Position numbers and translations under genes: made by a program. A stretch of 64,000 bases of DNA, from contig OZ026595.1 of assembly GCA_964020085.1 (NCBI GenBank), positions 14,207,414 through 14,271,413 on the forward strand, given 5' to 3'. The DNA is from Micromussa lordhowensis. Its lineage: Eukaryota; Cnidaria; Anthozoa; Scleractinia; Lobophylliidae. The notes under the pieces were generated by a model. It searched no databases, was not told the origin of the DNA, and saw nothing but the letters and a program-made list of their open reading frames with translations. Shown here piece by piece: positions 34,563 to 46,571 of the stretch (position 1 is the first letter of the stretch; each line of letters starts with the position of its first letter).

Positions 34563-34960
34563 TAACATTGTTGGCGCAAAATAAACAAAACAGCTGTAAT
34601 TGTTGGCGTAAAATAAACAAAACAACTGTAATTGTTGGCGAGAAATAAACAAAACAGCTGTAATTGTTGGCGAGAAATAAACAAAACAGCTGTCATTGTT
34701 GGCGCAAAATAAACAAAACAGCTGTCATTGTTGGCGCGAAATAAACAAAACAGCTGTCATTCTTGGCGCAAAATAAACAAAACAGCTGTAATTGTTGGCG
34801 TAAAATAAACAAAACAACTGTAATTGTTAACGCAAAATAAACAAAACAGCTGTAATTGTTGGCGTAAAATAAACAAAACAGCTGTAATTGTTGGCGCGAA
34901 ATAAACACAACAGCTGTAATTGTTGGCGAGAACTAAACAAAACAGCTGTCATTGTTGGCG
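34563..34960 (+). repeat. 398-bp higher-order unit, copy 1
   Basis: One half-monomer plus twelve monomers in class order 2-3-4-4-2-1-2-3-2-3-1-4. Markers are ACAACTGTAATTG in the second monomer, GTCATTCTTGG, ACAACTGTAATTGTTAACG and GAGAACTAAAC. 398 = 12 x 32 + 14. Confidence 0.93.
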
Positions 34961-35358
34961 TAACATTGTTGGCGCAAAATAAACAAAACAGCTGTAATTG
35001 TTGGCGTAAAATAAACAAAACAACTGTAATTGTTGGCGAGAAATAAACAAAACAGCTGTAATTGTTGGCGAGAAATAAACAAAACAGCTGTCATTGTTGG
35101 CGCAAAATAAACAAAACAGCTGTCATTGTTGGCGCGAAATAAACAAAACAGCTGTCATTCTTGGCGCAAAATAAACAAAACAGCTGTAATTGTTGGCGTA
35201 AAATAAACAAAACAACTGTAATTGTTAACGCAAAATAAACAAAACAGCTGTAATTGTTGGCGTAAAATAAACAAAACAGCTGTAATTGTTGGCGCGAAAT
35301 AAACACAACAGCTGTAATTGTTGGCGAGAACTAAACAAAACAGCTGTCATTGTTGGCG
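34961..35358 (+). repeat. 398-bp higher-order unit, copy 2
   Basis: Immediate tandem copy of 34563-34960 with the same class order. Both share ACAACTGTAATTGTTAACG (near 34814 and 35212), where related units elsewhere have ACAGCTGTAATTGTTAACG. They therefore derive from one another after that substitution. Confidence 0.93.
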
Positions 35359-36078
35359 TAACATTGTTGGCGCAAAATAAACAAAACAGCTATCATTGTC
35401 GGCGCGAAATAAACAAAACAGCTGTAATTGTTGGCGTAAAATAAACAAAACAGCTGTAATTGTTGGCGTAAAATAAATAAAACAGCTGTAATTGTTGGCG
35501 CAAAATAAACAAAACAGCTGTAATTGTTGCCGTAAAATAAACAAAAGAGCTGTAATTGTTGGCGCGAAATAAACAAAACAGCTGTAATTGTTGGCGAGAA
35601 ATAAACAAAACAGCTGTCATTGTTGGCGTAACATTGTTGGCGCAAAATAAACAAAACAGCTGTAATTGTTGGCGAGAAATAAACAAAACAGCTGTAATTG
35701 TTGGCGCGAAATAAACACAACAGCTGTAATTGTTGGCGTAAAATAAACAAAACAGGTGTAATTGTTGCCGAGAAATAAACAAAACAGCTGTAATTGTTGG
35801 CGAGAAATAAACAAAACAGCTGTCATTGTTGGCGCAAAATAAACAAAACAGCTGTTATTGTTGGCGCGAAATAAACAAAACAGCTGTCATTGTTGGCGCA
35901 AAATAAACAAAACAGCTTTAATTGTTGGCGTAAAATAAACAAAACAGCTGTAGTTGTTGGCGCAAAATAAACAAAACAGCTGTAATTGTTGGCGTAAAAT
36001 AAAAAAAACAGCTGTAATTGTTGGCGCGAAATAAACACAACAGCTGTAATTGTTGGCGAGAACTAAACAAAACAGCTG

Positions 36079-36707
36079 TCATTGTTGGCGTAACATTGTT
36101 GGCGCAAAATAAACAAAAGAGCTGTAATTCTTGGCGTAAAAGAAACAAAACAGCTGTAATTGTTGGCGTAAAATAAACAAAACAGCTGTAATTGTTGGCG
36201 AGAACTAAACAAAACAGCTGTCATTGTTGGCGTAACATTGTTGGCGCAAAATAAACAAAACAGCTGTAATTGTTGGCGCAAAATAAACAAAACAGCTGTA
36301 ATTGTTGGCGTAAAATAAACAAAAGAGCTGTAATTGTTGGCGCGAAATAAACAAAACAGCTGTAATTGTTGGCGAGAAATAGACAAAATAGCTGTCATTG
36401 TTGGCGTAACATTGTTGGCGCAAAATAAAGAAAACAGCTGTAATTGTTGGCGCAAAATAAAGAAAACAGCTGTAATTGTTGGCGCGAAATAAACACAACA
36501 GCTGTAATTGTTGGCGTAAAAAAAACAAAACAGCTGTAATTTTTGCCGAGAAATAAACAAAACAGCTGTAATTGTTGGCGAGAAATAAACAAAACAGCTG
36601 TCATTGTTGGCGCAAAATAAACAAAACAGCTGTCATTGTTGGCGCGAAATAGACAAAACAGCTGTCATTGTTGGCGCAAAATAAACAAAACAGCTGTAAT
36701 TGTTGGC
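36079..36707 (+). repeat. 1112-bp-spaced repeat, first member, in block X copy B
   Basis: Counterpart of 16110-16738, with the paired AATAAAGAAAACAG monomers near 36427 and 36459. It matches 37191-37819 at 1112 bp. Confidence 0.84.
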
Positions 36708-37190
36708 GAGAAATAAACAAAACAGCTGTCATTGTTAGCGTAACATTGTTGGCGTAAAATAAACAAAACAGCTGTAAGTGTTGGCGAGAAATAAACAAAA
36801 AAGCTGTAATTGTTGGCGAGAAATAAACAAAACAGCTGTCATTGTTGGCGCAAAATAAACAAAACAGCTGTCATTGTCGGCGCGAAATAAACAAAACAGC
36901 TGTCATTGTTGGCGCAAAATAAACAAAACAGCTGTAATTGTTGGCGTGAAATAAACAAAACAGCTGTACTTGTTGGCGCAAAATAAAGAAAACAGCTGTA
37001 ATTGTTGGCGTAAAATAAACAAAACAGCTGTAATTGTTGGCGTAAAATAAACAAAACAGCTGTAATTGTTGGCGCAAAATAAACAAAACAGCTGTAATTG
37101 TTGGCGTAAAATAAAAAAAACAGCTGTAATTGTTGGCGCGAAATAAACACAACAGCTGTAATTGTTGGCGAGAACTAAACAAAACAGCTG

Positions 37191-37819
37191 TCATTGTTGG
37201 CGTAACATTGTTGGCGCAAAATAAACAAAAGAGCTGTAATTCTTGGCGTAAAAGAAACAAAACAGCTGTAATTGTTGGCGTAAAATAAACAAAACAGCTG
37301 TAATTGTTGGCGAGAACTAAACAAAACAGCTGTCATTGTTGGCGTAACATTGTTGGCGCAAAATAAACAAAACAGCTGTAATTGTTGGCGCAAAATAAAC
37401 AAAACAGCTGTAATTGTTGGCGTAAAATAAACAAAAGAGCTGTAATTGTTGGCGCGAAATAAACAAAACAGCTGTAATTGTTGGCGAGAAATAGACAAAA
37501 TAGCTGTCATTGTTGGCGTAACATTGTTGGCGCAAAATAAAGAAAACAGCTGTAATTGTTGGCGCAAAATAAAGAAAACAGCTGTAATTGTTGGCGCGAA
37601 ATAAACACAACAGCTGTAATTGTTGGCGTAAAAAAAACAAAACAGCTGTAATTTTTGCCGAGAAATAAACAAAACAGCTGTAATTGTTGGCGAGAAATAA
37701 ACAAAACAGCTGTCATTGTTGGCGCAAAATAAACAAAACAGCTGTCATTGTTGGCGCGAAATAGACAAAACAGCTGTCATTGTTGGCGCAAAATAAACAA
37801 AACAGCTGTAATTGTTGGC
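37191..37819 (+). repeat. 1112-bp-spaced repeat, second member, in block X copy B
   Basis: Counterpart of 17222-17850. Its presence in both X copies shows the pair existed before block X was duplicated. Confidence 0.84.
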
Positions 37820-40800
37820 GTAAAATAAACAAAACAGCTGTAATTGTTGGCGCGAAATAAACACAACAGCTGTAATTGTTGGCGAGAACTAAACAAAACA
37901 GCTGTCATTGTTGGCGTAACATTGTTGGCGCAAAATAAACAAAAGAGCTGTAATTCTTGGCGTAAAAGAAACAAAACAGCTGTAATTGTTGGCATAAAAT
38001 AAACAAAACAGCTGTAATTGTTGGCGTAAAATAAACAAAACAGCTGTAATTGTTGGCGCAAAATAAACAAAACAGCTGTAATTGTTGCCGTAAAATAAAC
38101 AAAAGAGCTGTAATTGTTGGCGCGAAATAAACAAAACAGCTGTAATTGTTGGCGAGAAATAAACAAAACAGCTGTCACTGTTGGCGTAACATTGTTGGCC
38201 CAAAATAAACAAAACAGCTGTAATTGTTGGCGCAAAATAAACAAAACAGCTGTAATTGTTGGCGTAAAATAAACAAAACAGCTGTAATTGTTGGCGTAAA
38301 ATAAACAAAACAGCTGTAATTGTTGGCGTAAAATAAACAAAAGAGCTGTAATTGTTGGCGCGAAATAAACAAAACAGCTGTAATTGTTGGCGAGAAATAG
38401 ACAAAATAGCTGTCATTGTTGGCGTAACATTGTTGGCGCAAAATAAAGAAAACAGCTGTAATTGTTGGCGCAAAATAAACAAAACAGCTGTAATTGTTGG
38501 CGCGAAATAAACACAACAGCTGTAATTGTTGGCGTAAAAAAAACAAAACTGCTGTAATTTTTGCCGAGAAATAAACAAAACAGCTGTAATTGTTGGCGAG
38601 AAATAAACAAAACAGCTGTCATTGTTGGCGCAAAATAAACAAAACAGCTGTCATTGTTGGCGCGAAATAGACAAAACAGCTGTCATTGTTGGCGCAAAAT
38701 AAACAAAACAGCTGTAATTGTTGGCGTAAAATAAACAAAACAGCTGTAATTGTTGGCGCGAAATAAACACAACAGCTGTAATTGTTGGCGAGAACTAAAC
38801 AAAACAGCTGTCATTGTTGGCGTAACATTGTTGGCGCAAAATAAACAAAAGAGCTGTAATTCTTGGCGTAAAAGAAACAAAACAGCTGTAATTGTTGGCA
38901 TAAAATAAACAAAACAGCTGTAATTGTTGGCGTAAAATAAACAAAACAGCTGCAATTGTTGGCGCAAAATAAACAAAACAGCTGTAATTGTTGCCGTAAA
39001 ATAAACAAAAGAGCTGTAATTGTTGGCGCGAAATAAACAAAACAGCTGTAATTGTTGGCGAGAAATAAACAAAATAGCTGTCACTGTTGGCGTAACATTG
39101 TTGGCCCAAAATAAACAAAACAGCTGTAATTGTTGGCGCAAAATAAACAAAACAGCTGTAATTGTTGGCGTAAAATAAACAAAACAGCTGTAATTGTTGG
39201 CGTAAAATAAACAAAACAGCTGTAATTGTTGGCGTAAAAAAAACAAAACAGCTGTAATTTTTGCCGAGAAATAAACAAAACAGCTGTAATTGTTGGCGAG
39301 AAATAAACAAAACAGCTGTCATTGTTGGCGCAAAATAAACAAAACAGCTGTCATTGTTGGCGCGAAATAGACAAAACAGCTGTCATTGTTGGCGCAAAAT
39401 AAACAAAACAGCTGTAATTGTTGGCGTAAAATAAACAAAACAGCTGTAATTGTTTGCGCGAAATAAACACAACAGCTGTAATTGTTGGCGAAAACTAAAC
39501 AAAACAGCTGTCATTGTTGGCGTAACATTGTTGGCGCAAAATAAACAAAAGAGCTGTAATTCTTGGCGTAAAAGAAACAAAACAGCTGTAATTGTTGGCA
39601 TAAAATAAACAAAACAGCTGTAATTGTTGGCGTAAAATAAACAAAACAGCTGTAATTGTTGGCGCAAAATAAACAAAACAGCTGTAATTGTTGCCGTAAA
39701 ATAAACAAAAGAGCTGTAATTGTTGGCGCGAAATAAACAAAACAGCTGTAATTGTTGGCGAGAAATAAACAAAACAGCTGTCACTGTTGGCGTAACATTG
39801 TTGGCCCAAAATAAACAAAACAGCTGTAATTGTTGGCGCAAAATAAACAAAACAGCTGTAATTGTTGGCGTAAAATAAACAAAACAGCTGTAATTGTTGG
39901 CGTAAAATAAACAAAACAGCTGTAATTGTTGGCGTAAAATAAACAAAACAGCTGTAATTGTTGGCGCGAAATAAACAAAACAGCTGTAATTGTTGGCGTA
40001 AAATACACAAAAAAGCTGCAATTGTTGGCGCGAAATAAACAAAAGAGCTGTAATTGTTGGCGAGAAATAAACAAAACAGCTGTCATTGTTGGCGTAACAT
40101 TGTTGGCGCAAAATAAACAAAACAGCTGTAATTGTTTGCGCAAAATAAACAAAACGGCTGTATTTGTTGGCGCGAAATAAACACAACAGCTGTAATTGTT
40201 GGCGTAAAATAAACAAAACAGCTTTAAGTGTTGGCGACAAATAAACAAAACAGCTGTAATTGTTGGCGAGAAATAAACAAAACAGCTGTCATTGTTGGCG
40301 CAAAATAAACAAAACAGCTGTCATTGTTGGCGCGAAATAAACAAAACAGCTGTTATTGTTGGCGCAAAATAAACAAAACAGCTGTAATTGTTGGCGTAAA
40401 ATAAACAAAACAGCTGTAATTGTTGGCGCAAAATAAACAAAACAGCTGTAATTGTTGGCGTAAAATAAACAAAACAGCTGTAATTGTTGGCGCGAAATAA
40501 ACACAACAGCTGTAATTGTTGGCGTAAAATAAACAAAACAGCTGTAATTGTTGGCGTGAAATAAACACAACAGCTGTAAATGTTGGCGAGAAATAAACAA
40601 AACAGCTGTCATTGTTGGCGTAACATTGTTGGCGCAAAATAAACAAAACAGCTGTAATTGTTGGCGCAAAATAAAGAAAACAGCTGTAATTGTTGGCGCG
40701 AAATAAACAAAACAGCTGTAATTGTTGGCGTAAAATAAACAAAACAGCTGTAATTGTTGGCGTAAAATAAACAAAAGAGCTGTAATTGTTGGCGCGAAAT

Positions 40801-41240
40801 AAACAAAACAGCTGTAATTGTTGGCGAGAAATAAACAAAACAGCTGTCATTGTTGGCGCAAAATAAACAAAACAGCTGTATTTGTTGGCGCGAAATAAAC
40901 ACAACAGCTGTAATTGTTGGCGCAAAATAAACAAAACAGCTGTAAGTGTTGGCGAGAAATAAACAAAAAAGCTGTAACTGTTGGCGAGAAATAAACAAAA
41001 CAGCTGTCATTGTTGGCGCAAAATAAACAAAACAGCTTTCATTGTCGGCGCGAAATAAACAAAACAGCTTTCATTGTTGGCGCAAAATAAACAAAGCAGC
41101 TGTAATTGTTGGCGTAAAATAAACAAAACAGCTGTAATTGTTGGCGCAAAATAAACAAAACAGCTGTAATTGTTGGCGTAAAATAAACAAAAGAGCTGTA
41201 ATTGTTGGCGCGAAATAAACACAACAGCTGTAATTGTTGG

Positions 41241-42810
41241 CGCAAAATAAACAAAACAGCTGTCATTGTTGGCGCGAAATAAACAAAACAGCTGTAATTG
41301 TTGGCGCAAAATAAACAAAACAGCTGTAATTGTTGGCGCAAAATAAACAAAACAGCTGTAATTGTTGGCGCGAAATAAACACAACAGCTGTAATTGTTGG
41401 CGCAAAATAAACAAAACAGCTGTGATTGTTCGCGTAAAATAAACAAAACAGCTGTAATTGTTGGCGAGAAATAAACAAAACAGCTGTCATTGTTGGCGTA
41501 ACATTGTTGGCGCAAAATAAACAAAACAGCTGTGATTGTCGGCGCAAAATAAACAAAACAGCTGTAATTGTTGGCGCAAAATAAACAAAACAGCTGTATT
41601 TGTTGGCGCGAAATAAACACAACAGCTGTAATTGTTGGCGTAAAATAAACAAAAAAAGCTGTAAGTGTTGGCGAGAAATAAACAAAACAGCTGTCATTGT
41701 TGGCGCAAAATAAACAAAACAGCTGTCATTGTTGGCGCGAAATAAACAAAACAGCTGTCATTGTTGGCGCAAAATAAACAAAACAGCTGTAATTGTTGGC
41801 GCGAAATAAACAAAACAGCTGTCATTGTTGACGTAAAATAAACAAAACAGCTGTCATTGTTGGCAGAAAATAAACAAAACAGCTGTAATTGTTGGCCCGA
41901 AATAAACAAAAGAGCTGTAATTGTTGGCGTAAAATAAACAAAACAGCTGTAATTGTTGGCGCGAAATAAACAAAACAGCTGTAATTGTTGGCATAAAATA
42001 AACAAAAAAGCTGTAATTGTTGGCGCGAAATAAACAAAACAGCTGTAATTGTTGGCGAGAAATAAACAAAACAGCTGTCATTGTTGGCGTAACATTGTTG
42101 GCGCAAAATAAACAAAACAGCTGTAATTGTTGGCGCAAAATAAACAAAACAGCTGTATTTGTTGGCGCGAAATAAACACAACAGCTGTAATTGTTGGCGT
42201 AAAATAAACAAAACAGCTGTAAGTGTTGGCGAGAAATAAACAAAACAGCTGTAATTGTTGGCGAGAAATAAACAAAACAGCTGTCATTGTTGGCGCAAAA
42301 TAAACAAAACAGCTGTCATTGTTGGCGCGAAATAAACAAAACAGCTGTCATTGTTGGCGCAAAATAAACAAAACAGCTGTAATTGTTGGCGTAAAATAAA
42401 CAAAACAGCTGTAATTGTTGGCGCAAAATAAACAAAACAGCTGTAATTGTTGGCGTAAAATAAACAAAACAGCTGTAATTGTTGGCGCGAAATAAACACA
42501 ACAGCTGTAATTGTTGGCGAGAAATAAACAAAACAGCTGTCATTGTTGGCGTAACATTGTTGGCGCAAAATAAACAAAACAGCTGTAATTGTTGGCGCAA
42601 AATAAACAAAACAGCTGTAATTGTTGGCGCGAAATAAACAAAACAGCTGTAATTGTTGGCGCAAAATAAACAAAACAGCAGTAATTGTTGGCGCAAAATA
42701 AACAAAACAGCTGTAATTGTTGGCGCGAAATAAACACAACAGCTGTAATTGTTGGCGTAAAATAAACAAAACAGCTGTAATTGTTGGCGCAAAATAAACA
42801 AAACAGCTGT
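41241..42810 (+). repeat. Transition from block X to the 3.4-kb family; no gene
   Basis: Regular array. Variants typical of the right-hand part of the window first appear here: GTGATTGTTCGCG (near 41423), GTGATTGTCGGCG (near 41532) and the cassette at 41830. One A-run at about 41650 is one base longer than usual (ACAAAAAAAGCTG). Confidence 0.87.
41830..41900 (+). repeat. Variant cassette G, copy 1
   Basis: Three consecutive monomers carry an ordered set of rare changes: GTTGACGTAAAAT, then TTGGCAGAAAAT, then TTGGCCCGAAAT followed by AAAAGAGCTG. Seven copies occur, all in the last 23 kb, and they act as an internal address marker. Confidence 0.93.
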
Positions 42811-43150
42811 CAATGTGTGCGCGAAATAAACAAAACAGCTGTCATTGTTGGCGCAAAATAAACAAAACAGCTGTCAATGTGTGCGCGAAATAAACAAAAC
42901 AGCTGTCATTGTTGGCGCAAAATAAACAAAACAGCTGTCATTGTTGGCGCGAAATAAACAAAACAGCTGTCATTGTTGGCGCAAAATAAACAAAACAGCT
43001 GTCATTGTTGGCGCAAAATAAACAAAACATCTGTAATTGTTAGCGCAAAAAGACAAAACAGCTGTCATTGTAGGCGGAAAATAAACAAAACAGCAGTCAT
43101 TGTTGGTGCAAAACAAACAAAACAGCTGTCATTGTTGGCGCAAAATTAAC
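42811..43150 (+). repeat. Degenerate block D3 (short form)
   Basis: It starts with two CAATGTGTGCGCG monomers, reaches CATCTG at 43028, and ends at AAAATTAAC. The GTTATCAC and poly-A part of the long form is absent. The start-to-CATCTG distance of 217 bp is the same in nearly all later D blocks. Confidence 0.92.
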
Positions 43151-46100
43151 AAAACAGCTGTCATTGTTGGCGCGAAATAAACAAAACAGCAGTAATTGTT
43201 GGCGCAAAATAAACAAAACAGCTGTGATTGTTCGCGTAAAATAAACAAAACAGCTGTAATTGTTGGCGAGAAATAAACAAAACAGCTGTCATTGTTGGCG
43301 TAACATTGTTGGCGCAAAATAAACAAAACAGCTGCGATTGTCGGCGCAAAATAAACAAAACAGCTGTAATTGTTGGCGCGAAATAAACAAAACAGCTGTA
43401 ATTGTTGGCGTAAAATAAACAAAACAGCTGTAATTGTTGGCGTAAAATAAACAAAAGAGCTGTAATTGTTGGCACGAAATAAACAAAACAGCTGTAATTG
43501 TTGGCGAGAAATAAACAAAACAGCTGTCATTGTTGGCGTAACATTGTTGGCGCAAAATAAACAAAACAGCTGTAATTGTTGGCGCAAAATAAACAAAACA
43601 GCTGTATTTGTTGGCGCGAAATAAACACAACAGCTGTAATTGTTGGCGCAAAATAAACAAAACAGCTGTCATTGTTGGCGTAACATTGTTGGCGCAATAT
43701 AAACAAAAGAGCTGTAATTGTTGGCGCAAAATAAACAAAACAGCCCTAATTGTTGGCGCGAAATAAACAAATCAGCTGTAATTGTTGGCGTAAAATAAAC
43801 AAAACAGCTGTAATTGTTGGCGCAAAATAAACAAAACAGCTGTAATTGTTGGCGAGAAATAAACAAAACAGCTGTCATTGTTGGCGCAAAATAAACAAAA
43901 CAGCTGTAATTGTTGACGCGAAATAAACAAAACAGCTGTAATTGTTGGCGTAAAATAAACAAAACAGCTGTAATTGTTGGCGTAAAATAAACAAAAGAGC
44001 TGTAATTGTTGGCGCGAAATAAACAAAACAGCTGTAATTGTTGGCGAGAAATAAACAAAACAGCTGTCATTGTTGGCGTAACATTGTTGGCGCAAAATAA
44101 ACAAAACAGCTGTAATTGTTGGCGCAAAATAAACAAAACAGCTGTCATTGTTGGCGGGAAATAAACAAAACAGCTGTAATTGTTGGCGCAAAATTAACAA
44201 AACAGCTGTCATTGTTGGCGCGAAATAAACAAAACAGCTGTAATTGTTGGCGCAAAATAAACAAAACAGCTGTGATTGTTCGCGTAAAATAAACAAAACA
44301 GCTGTAATTGTTGGCGAGAAATAAACAAAACAGCTGTCATTGTTGGCGTAACATTGTTGGCGCAAAATAAACAAAACAGCTGTGATTGTCGGCGCAAAAT
44401 AAACAAAACAGCTGTAATTGTTGGCGCGAAATAAACAAAACAGCTGTAATTGTTGGCGTAAAATAAACAAAACAGCTGTAATTGTTGGCGTAAAATAAAC
44501 AAAAGAGCTGTAATTGTTGGCGCGAAATAAACAAAACAGCTGTAATTGTTGGCGAGAAATAAACAAAACAGCTGTCATTGTTGGCGTAACATTGTTGGCG
44601 CAAAATAAACAAAACAGCTGTAATTGTTGGCGCAAAATAAACAAAACAGCTGTATTTGTTGGCGCGAAATAAACAAAACAGCTGTAATTGTTGGCGCAAA
44701 ATAAACAAAACAGCTGTAATTGTTGGCGCGAAATAAACAAATCAGCTGTAATTGTTGGCGTAAAATAAACAAAACAGCTGTAATTGTTGGCGCAAAATAA
44801 ACAAAACAGCTGTAATTGTTGGCGAGAAATAAACAAAACAGCTGTCATTGTTGGCGCAAAATAAACAAAACAGCTGTAATTGTTGACGCGAAATAAACAA
44901 AACAGCTGTAATTGTTGGCGTAAAATAAACAAAACAGCTGTAATTGTTGGCGTAAAATAAACAAAAGAGCTGTAATTGTTGGCGCGAAATAAACAAAACA
45001 GCTGTAATTGTTGGCGAGAAATAAACAAAACAGCTGTCATTGTTGGCGTAACATTGTTGGCGCAAAATAAACAAAACAGCTGTAATTGTTGGCGCAAAAT
45101 AAACAAAACAGCTGTCATTGTTGGCGCGAAATAAACAAAACAGCTGTCATTGTTGGCGCAAAATAAACAAAACAGCTGTCATTGTTGGCGCGAAATAAAC
45201 AAAACAGCTGTCATTGTTGGCGCAAAATAAACAAAACAGCTGTAATTGTTGGCGCGAGATAAACAAAACAGCTGTCATTGTTGACGTAAAATAAACAAAA
45301 CAGCTGTCATTGTTGGCAGAAAATAAACAAAACAGCTGTAATTGTTGGCCCGAAATAAACAAAAGAGCTGTAATTGTTGGCGTAAAATAAACAAAACAGC
45401 TGTAATTGTTGGCGCGAAATAAACAAAACAGCTGTAATTGTTGGCATAAAATAAACAAAAAAGCTGTAATTGTTGGCGCGAAATAAACAAAACAGCTGTA
45501 ATTGTTGCCGAGAAATAAACAAAACAGCTGTCATTGTTGGCGTAACATTGTTGGCGCAAAATAAACAAAACAGCTGTATTTGTTGGCGCAAAATAAACAC
45601 AACAGCTGTAATTGTTGGCGTAAAATAAACAAAACAGCTGTAAGTGTTGGCGAGAAATAAACAAAACAGCTGTAATTGTTGGCGAGAAATAAACAAAACA
45701 GCTGTCATTGTTGGCGCAAAATAAACAAAACAGCTGTCATTGTTGGCGCGAAATAAACAAAACAGCTGTCATTGTTGGCGCAAAATAAACAAAACAGCTG
45801 TAATTGTTGGCGTAAAATAAACAAAACAGCTGTAATTGTTGGCGCAAAATAAACAAAACAGCTGTAATTGTTGGCGTAAAATAAACAAAACAGCTGTAAT
45901 TGTTGGCGCGAAATAAACACAACAGCTGTAATTGTTGGCGAGAAATAAACAAAACAGCTGTCATTGTTGGCGTAACATTGTTGGCGCAAAATAAACAAAA
46001 CAGCTGTAATTGTTGGCGCAAAATAAACAAAACAGCTGTAATTGTTGGCGCGAAATAAACAAAACAGCTGTAATTGTTGGCGCAAAATAAACAAAACAGC

Positions 46101-46231
46101 TGTAATTGTTGGCGCAAAATAAACAAAACAGCTGTAATTGTTGGCGCGAAATAAACACAACAGCTGTAATTGTTGGCGTAAAATAAACAAAACAGCTGTA
46201 ATTGTTGGCGCAAAATAAACAAAACAGCTGT
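43151..46231 (+). repeat. 3421-bp family, unit 1 body
   Basis: D3 to D4 is 3421 bp (43028 to 46449), and sequence to about 44.7 kb repeats 3421 bp later (for example 43772 and 47193). It contains cassette G at 45283. Markers include GTGATTGTTCGCG, GTGATTGTCGG, CAATATAAAC, ACAAATCAGCTG and GTTGACGCG. The GACGCG/ACAAATCAG region (43,740-44,100) recurs at 44,700-45,100, so there is also an internal duplication of about 1 kb. Confidence 0.86.
45283..45353 (+). repeat. Variant cassette G, copy 2
   Basis: GTTGACG, TTGGCAG and TTGGCCCG in successive monomers, 3453 bp after copy 1. The monomer just before it has a private GGCGCGAGATAAAC. Confidence 0.92.
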
Positions 46232-46571
46232 CAATGTGTGCGCGAAATAAACAAAACAGCTGTCATTGTTGGCGCAAAATAAACAAAACAGCTGTCAATG
46301 TGTGCGCGAAATAAACAAAACAGCTGTCATTGTTGGCGCAAAATAAACAAAACAGCTGTCATTGTTGGCGCGAAATAAACAAAACAGCTGTCATTGTTGG
46401 CGCAAAATAAACAAAACAGCTGTCATTGTTGGCGCAAAATAAACAAAACATCTGTAATTGTTAGCGCAAAAAGACAAAACAGCTGTCATTGTAGGCGGAA
46501 AATAAACAAAACAGCAGTCATTGTTGGTGCAAAACAAACAAAACAGCTGTCATTGTTGGCGCAAAATTAAC
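46232..46571 (+). repeat. Degenerate block D4 (short form)
   Basis: Same structure as D3: paired CAATGTGTGCGCG monomers, CATCTG at 46449, CAAAAAGAC, GTAGGCGG, CAGCAGTCATTG, AAAATTAAC. Confidence 0.92.

Larger units (their letters stand above)
35550..41240 (+). repeat. Block X, copy B
   Basis: Long-range copy of 15740-21225. It keeps five monomers (160 bp) near 35920-36080 that copy A has lost at 16122, and it has one monomer plus one half-monomer (46 bp) near 40605-40650 that copy A lacks. Other differences are single bases, for example GAGAACTAAAC (36192) for GAGACCTAAAC and GTTATT (40352) for GTCATT. The 2168-bp duplication of copy A is absent here. Confidence 0.88.

Noticed and set aside
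42811..43150. D blocks as inserted foreign sequence
   Set aside because: Each monomer in D still aligns to the 32-bp consensus, so these are divergent satellite and not an insertion.
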